Source: Adiantum capillus-veneris (lineage: Eukaryota; Streptophyta; Polypodiopsida; Polypodiales; Pteridaceae). Taken from it: a stretch of DNA of 64,000 nucleotides. Position 1 is the stretch's first letter; every line of letters starts with the position of its first letter. Positions 29,881 to 40,629 of this stretch are shown here, in pieces. The DNA lies in assembly GCA_014529385.2 (NCBI GenBank), contig CM043965.1, positions 67,451,690 to 67,515,689 on the forward strand. The letters run 5' to 3'. The notes beneath the pieces were generated by a model, which ran no database searches, was not told where the DNA came from, and worked only from the letters and a program-made list of their open reading frames with translations. Made by a program: the position numbers and the translations under genes.

Positions 29881-30816
29881 TGTTGAGCCAGCAGAGGATC
29901 ACACCCGCATTTTTGCTCACACCCATCATTTTGTAACCATTGATTGTAATAAATGTCTTTCCGACATTAATTTTGATTTGAGCCATTCATTAAGTAACGG
30001 GACTCAATTGAGTTTCCAGCTTGTAATTCCGACATAATTTCACCTGCTGATGTAAATAATTAGAGATGTTCTCACCTCCAAGGCTGAGGTATATAAGCCA
30101 AAGTTTTGTAACCTAAAGGAGATTCGATTATTAATCAAAGGTGAGTTTTTGAGCGCCGTGACTGTGTCTGAGAGAGAGAGAGAGAGAGAGTCTTATCTCC
30201 TTGCTACGCGAGCTACGGAGCTGCCATTGGAGAAGCGACACCGCCATTGTGTTAGCAACGGCGAGAGCTACGCACAGATACCAAGAGTGCGCGCTATCGG
30301 CTTCTATGTGTGGTAAGTTCCTACGAGCTTCGGTGTGAGTTTTCTTCCAACTCGTGTGTCGGAATAGAGCGTGCAGCATATCTATAGAACCACAACGAGT
30401 AGAGCTACGCATTGGTACCATCGGGGTCAAGTTTCGGTCACCTGTATTTTTCGGCCTGTCTTCATACGCGTTTACCGCACGGAGTGGTTATAGGTTGATT
30501 TTGCAGTTCAAGTCTTTAGGGTGTTGTTCTTACCTAGTGTATAGACTTCCCCTTGAGTTTGAGATCGATTCGATGACTCTAGATCCTGTTTCGTATAGCA
30601 TTCGTTCGTAGTACGGATTTCAGTCACTTGCGTATTTTAGAACTTAGATTTGATTTCCTTGGTAGTGATTGTCATTAGAAGGTCGAGTAGGTGATTTGAC
30701 ACCCACCTAGTTGTTTCCATGCGCCTGCGGGTCAAGCTTCGTCCTCGTCTGACAAATTCTGTTGTTGGTTGAGTTCTCGCTATTTAGCTTCCGCTAGCGG
30801 CGTAACCGCCTTAACA
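29881..30816 (+). repeat. Element D: 3' LTR
   Basis: It is 936 bp, the same as 11792-12727 except for one base seen by eye. It is followed by CTCAT and then B integrase. Confidence 0.97.
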
Positions 30817-30821
30817 CTCAT

Positions 30822-31409
30822 CGCACTGATTGGGATTTGAAGTTGACATCTGCTCTATGGGCTTATCGTACTGCTTATAAAGTGGCTATTAATTGTATGC
30901 CATTCAAAATGGTATATGGCCAAGAAGCGGGTATGCCTTGGGAGTTTGTCATTCCTAGTCTTAGGGTAGCTTCGCAAGAAGGATGGAATGGTAACCCCTT
31001 AACCGAGCGTTTGTATATCTTAGAAAAACTAGACGAAGAGAGACAGTTGGCTGTGCAAAATGCTCTTGTGGAAAAGGATAGGAGAAAGAAGTGGTTTGAT
31101 CGCCATGTGAAGGACAAGGACATCAAAGTTGGTGATAAAGTCCTTATGTATGGAGTATGTAAAGAGAAGAAAAAGTTGAAATATGCTGGTAAAGGACCAT
31201 ATAGAGTATGTGAAATTACCCCACAAGGTACCCTTCGTGTGGAAACTCTTGATGGAGTTGAAACCATTAGATTCCTCAATGGGAGTAAATTCAAAAGATA
31301 TTATGATCCTTTAAGCCAAGAAGAACTACGGGCCATTCATCAAAAGAAGTCCGCCAAAGCACAAACCGAGTTAAAGAAGATACAAACTCAAGCTGAGGCT
31401 AAGGAGTGA
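30822..31409 (+). pseudogene. Element B: pol part 2 (integrase C-terminal region)
   Basis: It resumes B's integrase directly after the D target duplication. R-T-D-W follows the histidine that ends part 1, then W-A-Y-R-T-A-Y, P-F-K-M-V-Y-G and the C-terminal G-D-K-V-L-M-Y domain (near 31130). It ends in a K/Q/E-rich coil at TGA 31407. Homologous to residues about 283-480 of the D frame at 21154. The frame after the stop still reads R-I-R-Q-K-R-like, matching D, so the stop is probably a mutation. Confidence 0.9.
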
Positions 31410-32386
31410 CAACAACGTATAAGACAAAAACGAGAGGCTAACCTTGGAGTCACAAATGCATTCCACGTGGAAATCGAAGAGGATTGGTGGACTCTGACAC
31501 ACCTCTACGATACCCTATTGAGTTAAATAGTGCCTATGGAAAAGTGCTATATAACGCCTTATTGGACACGGGTGCTAAATATAATCTGCTATCCTATGGG
31601 GTGTGGTGTCAGTTAGGGAAGCCACCTCTATCTGAGAGTATTATCCAAGTCAAGGGTGTCAACAAGAAAAAAACTACGGTTTTTGGAATCTGGCACACTT
31701 CTGTTAGTTATGACAATGGAATTGTAGCTCAAGACTTTTTGGTCATGCCTACTGGAACTATGGAGGGTAATATAAACCTAGGACGCACGTGGATGATAGC
31801 CACCAAATGCACTATTGATTGGGGGACTGGGGGTGTCACAACGCAAAAACCAACTCTTATCCCTACCACTCAAGCCATAGTCCCAGAGATATTGCCTAAG
31901 GAAATAAAACCCAAGACATTGCATGTCCAGCAGGTTGAACCATACGTCCCCATAGCCCAACTCTCTAGATCTTCAACTGATGTAGTTGAAAGAAAGCTTG
32001 AGACACACAAGAACCATCCTAATATAACAAAGAAAGCATACAAGTGGGTCCCTAAAGCTTCTTTATTAACCATGGCTGATGCTAAAAAACGGAACCCTCG
32101 TAAGAAACGTCCCACTCGCTCCAAGAAATGTAAGAAAACGTGGCGCTGGATTCCTAAACGACTATTAAAAGCCCAAGGATACTATAAAGGAAATGATCAA
32201 ATCTGGGTGCCCAAACGTAAATTGTACTCTTACCTGTCACATGACCCATGTGAACCAAATCTTGTGGCTCCAAAACAAATTGAAAATAGTGGAAAGGAAA
32301 AAATCACGGAATGCGACACACCTGCTCTAGAGCTAGTTTGGGTACCAAAGAAAGAACGATTTGTTCCACCTAGCTCAGGAACATGA
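31410..32386 (+). CDS. Element B: second retropepsin (PR2) with W-x-P-K repeat tail
   Basis: The frame is open with a start at 31484. A-L-L-D28-T-G-A-K is a complete aspartic protease active site, with I-N-L-G-R-T-W near residue 100 as the later hydrophobic signature. Residues about 185-300 contain repeated Y-K-W-V-P-K, W-R-W-I-P-K, Q-I-W-V-P-K and L-V-W-V-P-K motifs in a K/R-rich setting. Sequence 31410-31483 joins it to the integrase end in a shifted frame. It corresponds to residues 490-780 of the D frame at 21154. In B this domain keeps D-T-G while PR1 has D-G-G, so PR2 is the better candidate for an active enzyme. Confidence 0.85.
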
Positions 32387-32687
32387 AAAGCAAATGAAGC
32401 TTCTTGCTCTTCATGTAGTTCCTATACGGAAATAGAAGCTTCGACACAACCTCCACCTACCATTGTACATATCCTTACAAGCAAGAAAGAGTTTGCACCT
32501 CCCGTTGTAGATTCACCACCTCCAACAATGTTGCAAATAAAATCATGGGAGAGTACCTTACCACCCTTGCAACTAGATGAAACACATAGGGTGATCGAAA
32601 ACTATTGGTTAAAGCCTTTACCCATAACAACTTGGAACAATTGGTTTCAAAAGGTGACGACATCATTCCAAAAAGTATGATCTACCC
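32387..32687 (+). other. Element B: short stretch between PR2 and internal polypurine tract
   Basis: No domain is recognised. Proline-rich coding-like fragments continue after the TGA at 32384 (P-P-P-T-I-V, P-P-L-Q-L), possibly the decayed end of the polyprotein. Confidence 0.4.
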
Positions 32688-32701
32688 AAGGAAGGGGGGA
32701 G
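32688..32701 (+). promoter_or_regulatory. Element B: internal polypurine tract followed by TG and a TATA-like box
   Basis: AAGGAAGGGGGGAG is followed at once by TGTTTGCTGACATC. A TATA-like 'gtatatataagg' follows at 32780-32791. The layout matches an LTR start but lies 2 kb inside the element. D has a polypurine tract in the same relative place (23782-23795). Confidence 0.55.
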
Positions 32702-32891
32702 TGTTTGCTGACATCCGTCATTCAGTTGCTTCCCTCTCAACCTTCCTCCCTGACCTCTCCATCTCCAATCTTAGAGAATGTATATATAAGGCCTTATACT
32801 CACAAAAACAAGATAAAAAAGTAAAAGAGCAAGAGCCATAACACAAAATAATAAAAACAAATTATGCACAAGAACACGACCCTTGTAATGT

Positions 32892-33350
32892 TTGCACTCT
32901 AACCATCATCTATTTGCGTGTACAGATTTGGCTAGTACGCTAGAGTCATCCACTCCTGCCTTGGGTGAGAGATACCCTCGTTACTTTTCACAAGTGTTTC
33001 ACATGGTCTTTCCAGTGCTTGCATGTGAATGGGATTTGATAGGTACGCTAGCATGTGAGAGGAATTTTGAGGAGTTAGAATGGATGATACGTCTCTTGAC
33101 CACGTCTGATCCATACTTAGTAGAGAGCGTTTCTCCCATTGCACAAACCTACCCTTTTGACCAAGATGACTATAGGTGTCTAGTGACCTTCTTAGTAAAC
33201 ATGGGCACCTATGATGAAGAAGAAAATTTACATGACTACACGGATGGCACATATGGTCTCATGGATGATGACTTTGTTTATCTCGACGACGAGGATAGGG
33301 GTTTAGCCTTAGGGTTTCCCCCCAACCTCTACAATATCCTATTCCCTTGA
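32892..33350 (+). CDS. Element B: small acidic ORF, 152 codons, unknown
   Basis: It lies downstream of the internal TATA-like site. The product is acidic towards the C-terminus (D-D-D-F-V-Y-L-D-D-E-D-R) and aromatic-rich, with no recognised domain, signal peptide or zinc motif. A splice-acceptor-like 'tatttgcgtgtacag' ends at 32927 inside it. It may be an accessory protein or a chance frame; the length and composition make it only moderately convincing. Confidence 0.4.
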   Translation: MHSNHHLFACTDLASTLESSTPALGERYPRYFSQVFHMVFPVLACEWDLIGTLACERNFEELEWMIRLLTTSDPYLVESVSPIAQTYPFDQDDYRCLVTFLVNMGTYDEEENLHDYTDGTYGLMDDDFVYLDDEDRGLALGFPPNLYNILFP

Positions 33351-34704
33351 CTCTTTAGGGGGAGTGCAAATAATTAGGTTAGGGTTCCTTATGTTTTTTG
33401 TTGTGTTCAATAAGTGTTGGTACCTTTTCCCACTAATGTGCCTCCTGCAGGTATTCCTTTTGTTTCCTAGTGTGTACAGGAGCGTGTTGATGTTGATAGG
33501 ATTTGGACCTTCATGGAACCTTTCTCTCGTTCACACTTCAAATCAAGCACGACCATCAACACAAACAGGTGTTTTATGTCCATTAACATTGCCCTTATCT
33601 TTTTGCATCCATGTTTGTCTGCTTTGATTGTGATTGGTAGCATAATATTCAGCACATTTGCTTAGTATCAAACATTTAATTCAATGTAATGTTTTGTCAT
33701 AATCACTTGTCTAGGTTTAAAAATCAAGCAGTCCGACTAAGCTAGTTTGACCAAGCTAGGTATTAGAAATCTTCTCTTAATACCATGGGGAATGCCTTCC
33801 TAATACGCAATGGTTACTTAGGTTCTTAATCCGATTTAAGCAGCATTGTGTGAAATGTACTAGGGCTTTCTAGTGGGCTTAACCCTATTGACCTTTAGCT
33901 TAAGTATTATAAAGGGAGTTTACTAATGTGATGAGCCTGGGGAGGGTAACAATGTTATATGACCCCCCAAAGTTACAAAATTAAAATGCTGAAAATAAAC
34001 AAACAAAAAATCAAAGTGCCACAATGTAAAATTTTAAGCTGGAAGAGAAATCCCTGCTTAAATTGGTACTTCACTCACATGTATCGCCTATGGTACTAGA
34101 GCCCTAGAGGTTCCCAGTGTGGGCGCTTTTCCTTGAAAAGCAAAAAACCCAAGGCATACAAAATAAGCACACACATCAAAATTGAATCAATGTGAAAAGA
34201 CTTTGGGGGGTCAAAGAAAAGGTAATCAGTCAGGCGATGATTTCATGAGAAATTCCTTTTATCGTAGCTTAACTACAAGGTCTTCTAGGTATAGCCTCTA
34301 GTCAGCCCTCGAACATCAAATACTTGGCTCTCGCGATTAAACAACTTAATTGACCAGAGAAAATTGAGAAGTTACCCATGGTATTAATAGTCGAGCTCTA
34401 GTGCCTTTTGACCGTTAAATTAGCGACACCGGACTTGTTTAATTTTTTACCTTTACATCTGTTTATGCATTTGATTATATTGCAATTTAATGTTTATTGC
34501 TGACAAATTGTCTAAAATTCTGTTACCAATCAATTTGTCTGTCTATTGCATATGATTTTTAATTGTATATGAGAATGCAATTAGTGTGGCCATATTGTTT
34601 GATTTTGCAGTGATTGAAGAAGGCTACGCACATCCATGTCGACTGCTCTTCCATCTCGACGAACGAGCTTCAACTGGATAGCTTCCGAGGACGGAATCTA
34701 CATC
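33351..34704 (+). other. Element B: noncoding 3' region
   Basis: No coding frame is supported. It contains a 14-bp inverted repeat, TGACCCCCCAAAGT at 33960-33973 and its complement at 34200-34213. Acceptor-like pyrimidine-AG sites occur near 33470 and 34611. Confidence 0.5.
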
Positions 34705-34717
34705 AGGAAGGGGGGCA
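34705..34717 (+). promoter_or_regulatory. Element B: terminal polypurine tract
   Basis: AGGAAGGGGGGCA is directly before TGTTAACCC of the 3' LTR. Confidence 0.82.
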
Positions 34718-35264
34718 TGTTAACCCTCACGGCACACGGACACCCTATGATCTATAAACGTTGTATTATTTAGAGTCAGGTACCGGGCTTGTCGGACCAA
34801 TAGGAACAGGGTAAGGGTGATCGCCGATGACAGGCGTACTCTAACTGGAATATTCAAGGAGTTAGTTGGCTAAGTATGGGCGCCCAAGTGTGAATGTGGT
34901 GAGCTCATATAAAAGCCACTAAACCTAATTTTTACTCATTCCCTCATTGTGCAATAGAAGCCGCTCTTGCTCCATCTCCACCTTCTCCTTCACCATCTCC
35001 TTGTGTGTGTGTGTGTGTACGTGTGAGAGAGAGTGTGAGAGTGTGTGTGTGATCGAGCGTTGCGGCGGCACGACGGCGGCGAGGCGGTTGAGCGCGGCAT
35101 AGCGACGTCTCCCTCTTCTTCGCAACGCGGGAATCCTTCATTCGCAACTACGCAGGAAGGTGAGTGACACACCATTCTTCCTTGTGAGCTTGTCTGTTGT
35201 ATGACTGTGTGCTAGGAGCCTTTGTGGCTCGCACACGGCGTGTAGCAAGTCCCTAGCCTTGACA
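34718..35264 (+). repeat. Element B: 3' LTR
   Basis: It is 547 bp, colinear with 2785-3331, with about 15 substitutions by eye, most of them C/T or G/A. GACGA (35265-35269) follows as target duplication. Confidence 0.95.
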
Positions 35265-36135
35265 GACGAGGACGGAGCTTGACCCGCAGGCGCATGAAAA
35301 CAACTAGGTGGGTGTCAAATCACCTACTCGACCTTCTAATGACAATCACTACTAAGGAAATCAAATCTAAGTTCTAAAATACGCAAGTGACTGAAATCCG
35401 TACTACGAATGAATGCTATACGAAACAGGATCTAGAATCATTGAATCAATCTCAAACTCAAGGGGAAGTCTATACACTAGGTAAGAACAACACCCTAAAG
35501 ACTTGAACTGCAAAATCAACCTATAACCACTCCGTGCGGTAAACGCGTATGAAGACAGGCCGAAAAATACAGGTGATCGAAACTTGACCCCGATGGTACT
35601 AATGTGTAGCTCTACTCGTTGTGGTTCTATAGATATGCTGCACGCTCCATTCCGACACACGAGTTGGAAGAAAACTCACACCGAAGCTCGTAGGAACTTA
35701 CCACACATAGAAGCCGATAGTGCGCACTCTTGGTATCTGTGCGTAGCTCTCGCCGTTGCTAACACAATGGCGGTGTCGCTTCTCCAATGGCGGCTCCGTA
35801 GCTCGCGTAGCAAGTAGATAAGACTCTCACTCTCTCTCTCTCTCTCAGACACAATCACGGCGCTCAAAAAACTCACTTTGATTAATAATATGCCCCCCTT
35901 TGGTTACAAAAACTTTGGCTTATATACCTCAGCCTTGGAGGTAAGAACATCTCTAAGTAATTACATCAGCAAGTGAAATTACTTCGGGATTACAAGATGG
36001 AAACTCAATTGAGTCCCGTTACTTAATGAATGGCTCAAATCAAAATTAATGTCGGAAAGACATTTATTACAATCAATGGTTACAAAATGATGAGTGTGAG
36101 CAAAAATGTGGGTGTGATCGTCTGCTGGCTTAACA
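35265..36135 (-). repeat. Element C: 3' LTR, main part
   Basis: It continues the LTR cut at 2784 and matches 52576-53510 along its length. With the 72-bp part it totals about 938 bp. It ends '...ctggcttaaca' at 36135, the start of the LTR on the minus strand. Confidence 0.95.
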
Positions 36136-36148
36136 CTCCCCCCCTCCG
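36136..36148 (-). promoter_or_regulatory. Element C: terminal polypurine tract
   Basis: The minus strand reads GCGGAGGGGGGGAG-like directly before the LTR start, the same as D. Confidence 0.85.
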
Positions 36149-36184
36149 CGTTCATGTCGTCCCTGACATGAATTTTATGCTTGG

Positions 36185-39100
36185 TCAATAAAGTCCTGTC
36201 GTCTTGAGCATCTGCAAATGTGATTCGTATCGTAGGTTGCCGATGGTCAAGGTTGGGCCGAATATTTTGCTTTCGTGGGTGAAAAAGCCGGTGTAGAAAG
36301 CTTCTTCGAATGTTTGCATGTGGAAGCTAGGCAAAAACATAATCCTTTGGTATAGGAGGTGTAACACTTTTGGAGAAGGCTGCAATGAAAGATCGTACAT
36401 CATATCAGTCACCGTGTCGGCCGTCGATAGTAGACTCGAGGTCGTGGCTTTATCTGGCGCGAACACTTCAATGCAAGCTAAGAGAGTCCTGCAGATTTTC
36501 TTGAGCATCTGACATGAAAGGTCAGGAGAGCCAGTAAAGAGCTTGATGGTGCCCGTTAGGGTTTTCACCATGTAGGCTTTACCTATTCTCTCTCCTGCCT
36601 TTGGTCCTGGCATTCTGGGATAATTAAGCCAATTTGGCTTCTTTTCTGCAATCCTGCCATGCTCTTTCCAGTTTTTGACTCTTGGCACCGGGCAGAAGGT
36701 TGCATCCTCTCGAATCTCCTTTGGTGCCTCCACCAAGTAGATGAGGTAGGCTGGGTATTTGTTCAGCCAACCTTTCCTCCATCTAGGTTGTGAATCTACT
36801 ATCTTCTTTGATTGTTCCTCCTTTGTGATGTCGCCTTCGTAAAGAGCGACATACTGCTCCTCCTCTATTCTCTTTTACGTCTTTAGCACTTCAAATTTCA
36901 TCAAAGGGAAAGGCAGGCTGGGTTGCATCCACTGTTCATGGAGCACTTTTGTGTCTAGTCCCTGAAGTCTAATGGAGATTAGGAGTCTCCTCTCCCATTC
37001 CATTTCCGCCTTGGCACTCTCCTCTGTTGACTTTTCTATTTGGTCATGGAGCCTTTGTTCTTCTTCTTCAGATATTCTTGAAGTCGAGGCCACCTCTTGA
37101 GCTGGGGCTGGATCTTCAATTGTGGTTGCCTCTCCAGTTTCTGGTAGCTCTATGGCTGCTCCACCTGATTCTTCTTGTGGTGTCTCTGTCTCTTTTCTTT
37201 GTTGCTCTTGTAGATCTTGGAGCTGTTTGCGGAGGGCCTCATTCTCTGTCCGTAGTGTTTGATTTTCTAATGTGAGCCTCTCCTATGCGGCCAATGATCC
37301 CTCCGCAATGTGCAACCTTTGCACTTGCTCTAATCTTAGCTCTCTTTGTAAGCTTTGGACCTGGTCTTCCAAAACTGGTACGATAGCTCCCTCTTGTTCG
37401 GTTCTTGCTCTGCTAGCTCTAGGGGTAGACCTGAGTCTAGTGATTGTTCTTTCTTGGAGCTCGACTCTTTCCCTTAGCTTAATGAGCTCATCCTTAGCCG
37501 CCTCCAACTCATCCTCTATCCGCTCCCTTGCTTCCTGTGCACTTGTTACTTCTCTTGAAGCCTCGGCTAGCTGGAGTACCAAGTCGTCTCTCTCGTTTTC
37601 CGCATCATAGAGTGATGCTTTATGACTTTTAGATTCAGTCATAGAATTCTCTAAATTTCTCTGCAACTCTGCTTCCCTTTGTTTGGCTATCTCAATCTCT
37701 ACTTCCTTTGCCTTGGACCTTTCTTTTATCTTGCTGAGCAGTTCATGCACCATGTGCATGTCTTTTTCATCATCATCTGTCAACTCTAAAGCTCTTTCCG
37801 CCACCACCTCCACTGGCTTTGGCTCTTCTAGTACTTTCGGTTCGTCCAGTTTCTCTTCACTTTCTTTTTTACTCTTTGTCTTTTTCTCCGTCCCTCTCCG
37901 TTCATCTTGTTTTTGTAGGGTGATCCCATAAACTGCCTCAAGGGCCTCTTCTTCGATGTATCCTATCTCTACCAGATCCTCAAAATCATTTCTCTTTTGC
38001 TGAACTGGATCTATCTTCTTTTCTTTGGTCTCGGCTTCTGGCTTTTCCAAAACATCTGTGTCCACCTCTACTGTGGTCTCTTCCACAATTTTTTCCGTCT
38101 TCTTCGGGCTTGGTACATCAGTCATAGAGGGATGTTTGTCCTCAGCTTCCTTGGCTTTCCCCTTGTCGGCTTGCCCATCTTTCTCTTGAGGCTTAGTAGA
38201 CTCATCTACTTTCCTTTTCCCCTTGTCGTCTTTTTTCAGCTCAGCTTTTAATTGCTGTACCTCCTCTTCAGTGTATGGCTCGACAGGTTGCTGCTACAAA
38301 ATAGCCTCTGACTCCTTATAAGCTTTAATATATTGATCGTATTGATCAATATGTGGCATGGCCAAGCTAGTTCCGACTTTAGTGGGGTCTGGCACCCACT
38401 TTTCTTCAAAGTCACCCTTTAGAGCTCTTTCCGCTCTAAACTGCTCCACTAATCTTTCCATCCTTGCCGCTTTCTGACTTTTGGTTTGCTTGGGAGCAAC
38501 CTTCTTCTTTACTTTCTTCTTAGGTGGCTCGTTCACATCCTCTTTAGGTTCTGAAACTACTTCTAGTTTCCGGCGTGCTCTTGTGGATGCCTTCTTGGGT
38601 ACTTCGGGCTGTTCTTCCTCCTCGTCGGCTTCTCTAAGCCACTCATTCTGGGAGGGAGCCTTTGGCCACTGATCTCTAGCTCCAATAGCTTCATAATCTA
38701 TTCTTGTCAGAATTTCCGCTCCTCCTATGTATTTTGGCTTCTCGTTGTGCATGGCAATTACTTGCTCGTGGATGTGTTGAGCGTAATTCACCTCTTTTGG
38801 CATATTGCTCTTTAATGCCCATGTGATGGTGGTCGCAATGGCATGGGGTGGTGTCGTATACTTTTGCAGTCTTTTACTGCAAACATGAAGAAATTGGTTG
38901 TACAGTCGGCAAAGGGTTGCCGCTCTTGGGTCCGCCATATCTCCATAGGTCGCATTCTGTTTCTTGGGCCCATAGACCTCTATGGCCTCTCTTCTTTCCC
39001 TGACCGAGCTCCCTTTGTTGTGCAGCTTCAATGAGTCTGCAATTAGCTGTGGAGTGATCTGTACTTCTACCTTCTCTCCATCCATGGCTGTCAATGTGGC

Positions 39101-39514
39101 TTTTCCATCCTTCTGAATGGATGTTGCCAACTCGTATACTCTTCTTGTATCCACACCTGATGGTCTCGAGGTGAAGAAACTGTGTAAGTCTGCCCTTTCC
39201 AGGTACCTGCTGATGTCTTCTAACCTGCTATAATCTACCAATTCCTGTGGGATCATCGGTACATCCACCGCTTGCCCTTGAGGATCGCTGAAAGCCCCCT
39301 GGTAGATCTTTATTCCCTCTTTCTCCAATACTGCTTCTTCCACCCAAGTTTTGATTGGCTTGAGGGTTTCTGCTGGAATGTTAAAGGGTTCCGCTTCTGC
39401 AATAGCATCTTTGATTGTCGGTCTTTTTCTCTTCGTTGCCGATGACTTGGTGGAATCCATGGATCCTGTAACTCCAATTTCAGAAGTTAGCGTCCTTTTA
39501 GTATTGAAAGCCAA
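36185..39514 (-). pseudogene. Element C: 3' ORF homologue, one frame with three nonsense codons
   Basis: It is homologous end to end with the 1085-codon ORF of D. Counting positions shows that a single frame runs from 39514 to 36185 with no net frameshift. It is interrupted only by stops at 38294-38296 (TAG where D has GAG), 37283-37285 (TAG where D has GAG) and 36875-36877 (TAA where D has AAA). An upstream ATG at 39514 is in frame, and the later ATG-GAT start matches D. The splice-acceptor AG of D is AA here. Function unknown, as in D. Confidence 0.88.
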
Positions 39515-39545
39515 AGTGAAGCTTTTAACTATCCAAATGACTTGA

Positions 39546-40629
39546 AGATTGAAACATGAGCTATTCAGGGCCTAAGGATGCAAGGTAGGTGAAGAAATAT
39601 GCAAAATGGGCTCAAAATCATGCTGGAGACATCATACGTGTATGATGTTTTTTGTGTTAAAATGACTTCATATTGGTTGTGCTTGTAGCTGATAGTGTAT
39701 ATATGATTATCATATGCTTGGATTTGAGTTTGGATCCCATTTGGTCGCCAATTTAGTCCAGTTCTGGCTCTTGGCAAAATTTTGAAAGAGAATTGGATTT
39801 TATGATCCAAATTGGATAAAACTTGGTGGTTCACTTTCAAATGGCATGTAGATCACTTCTGTTTGGTGGTTGAAGCCCTGAGGTGCCAAAATCACATAGT
39901 GAGACATTATACGCGTATGATGTCTTTTAGTGTATTTTTGGACCAAATTTCTCTATAAGCTTGGATTTGGCTTTAGATAGGCTTATTTAGTGGATTTATG
40001 AAGTTTGGATAGATTTTGGGCTAAAAATGGCTCTGGAGACATCATACGCGTATGATGTCTTTTTCATCAATTTTGCATGGGATTGGTTCTGTGGACTCCC
40101 CATGTACTAGTGAAGGACTGTCTCTACTCAAATCTTGGTTTGGACTTGAGTATGTTGGATTTGGGCCAAAAATAGGCTTTAGGTGAAGGATTTTTCCTCA
40201 ATTGGGCTACTGGGGTGATCCTCTTGACCAAATGGTTCCAAATTTCATATGTAGCATGTATTAGATATATATAATGGATGTATGATGACAAATGAGCAGT
40301 TTTGGCTCTGTAAGTGCAAATAGACATCATACACGTATGATGTCTTTTGTGTCAAAATGGTGCTTTTTGGTTCCAGATAGCTTGTAGATGTGTTTAACAA
40401 CAATCCTACAAAGTTTCAATGAGTTTGGAGTTATTTTGACAAAATTAGGACCAAAAATCAATTTTATGGCCTACTTTGCGTCTTTTTGGTTTTCCTTGGG
40501 TTTTCTAACTCCAATTCTCATGATACTTAGTTCATAGGATGTGATTAACATGTGGAATGAGGCTATGCACTCAAATGTTGAAATGGATGTGAAATTCATG
40601 CTGTGAGACATCATACGCGTATGATGTCT
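39546..40629 (-). repeat. Element C: 3' array of five palindromes
   Basis: These copies correspond one-to-one with D: 39628-39649 (degenerate), 39903-39924 (one mismatch pair), 40038-40059 (perfect), 40323-40344 (one mismatch pair) and 40607-40628 (perfect). The spacings are 275, 135, 285 and 284 bp, the mirror of D's 3' array as expected for the opposite orientation. Confidence 0.9.

Larger units (their letters stand above)
11792..30816 (+). mobile_element. Element D: youngest, 19.0-kb Ty3-type LTR retrotransposon inserted in B integrase
   Basis: The 936-bp LTRs at both ends differ by one base by eye (C at about 12134 against T at about 30222). The element is flanked by perfect CTCAT repeats (11787-11791, 30817-30821), and B's integrase resumes in frame after it. 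The order is LTR, PBS, palindrome-bearing leader, gag, linker, protease 1, RT, RNase H, two H2C2 modules, integrase core, protease 2, W-x-P-K repeats, internal polypurine tract, spacer with palindromes, a 1085-codon ORF, PPT and LTR. The near-identical LTRs indicate very recent insertion, yet gag-pol is split by about nine frame breaks, while the 3' ORF is open throughout. Confidence 0.96.
2785..35264 (+). mobile_element. Element B: Ty3-type LTR retrotransposon inserted in the 3' LTR of C, interrupted by D
   Basis: Two 547-bp LTRs (2785-3331 and 34718-35264) bound it, with the 5-bp duplication GATGA/GACGA outside. The internal order is PBS, long leader, gag-protease ORF (4299), pol (RT, RNase H, integrase), a second protease ORF, an internal polypurine tract, a small ORF, a noncoding 3' part and a terminal polypurine tract. 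Removing D leaves about 13.5 kb. By eye the LTRs differ at about 15 sites, mostly transitions, so the insertion is moderately old. No chromodomain or extra RNase H was seen. The PBS and the FLDGYSGYNQ-type RT wording point to the non-chromovirus (Athila/Tat-like) side of Ty3. Confidence 0.93.
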
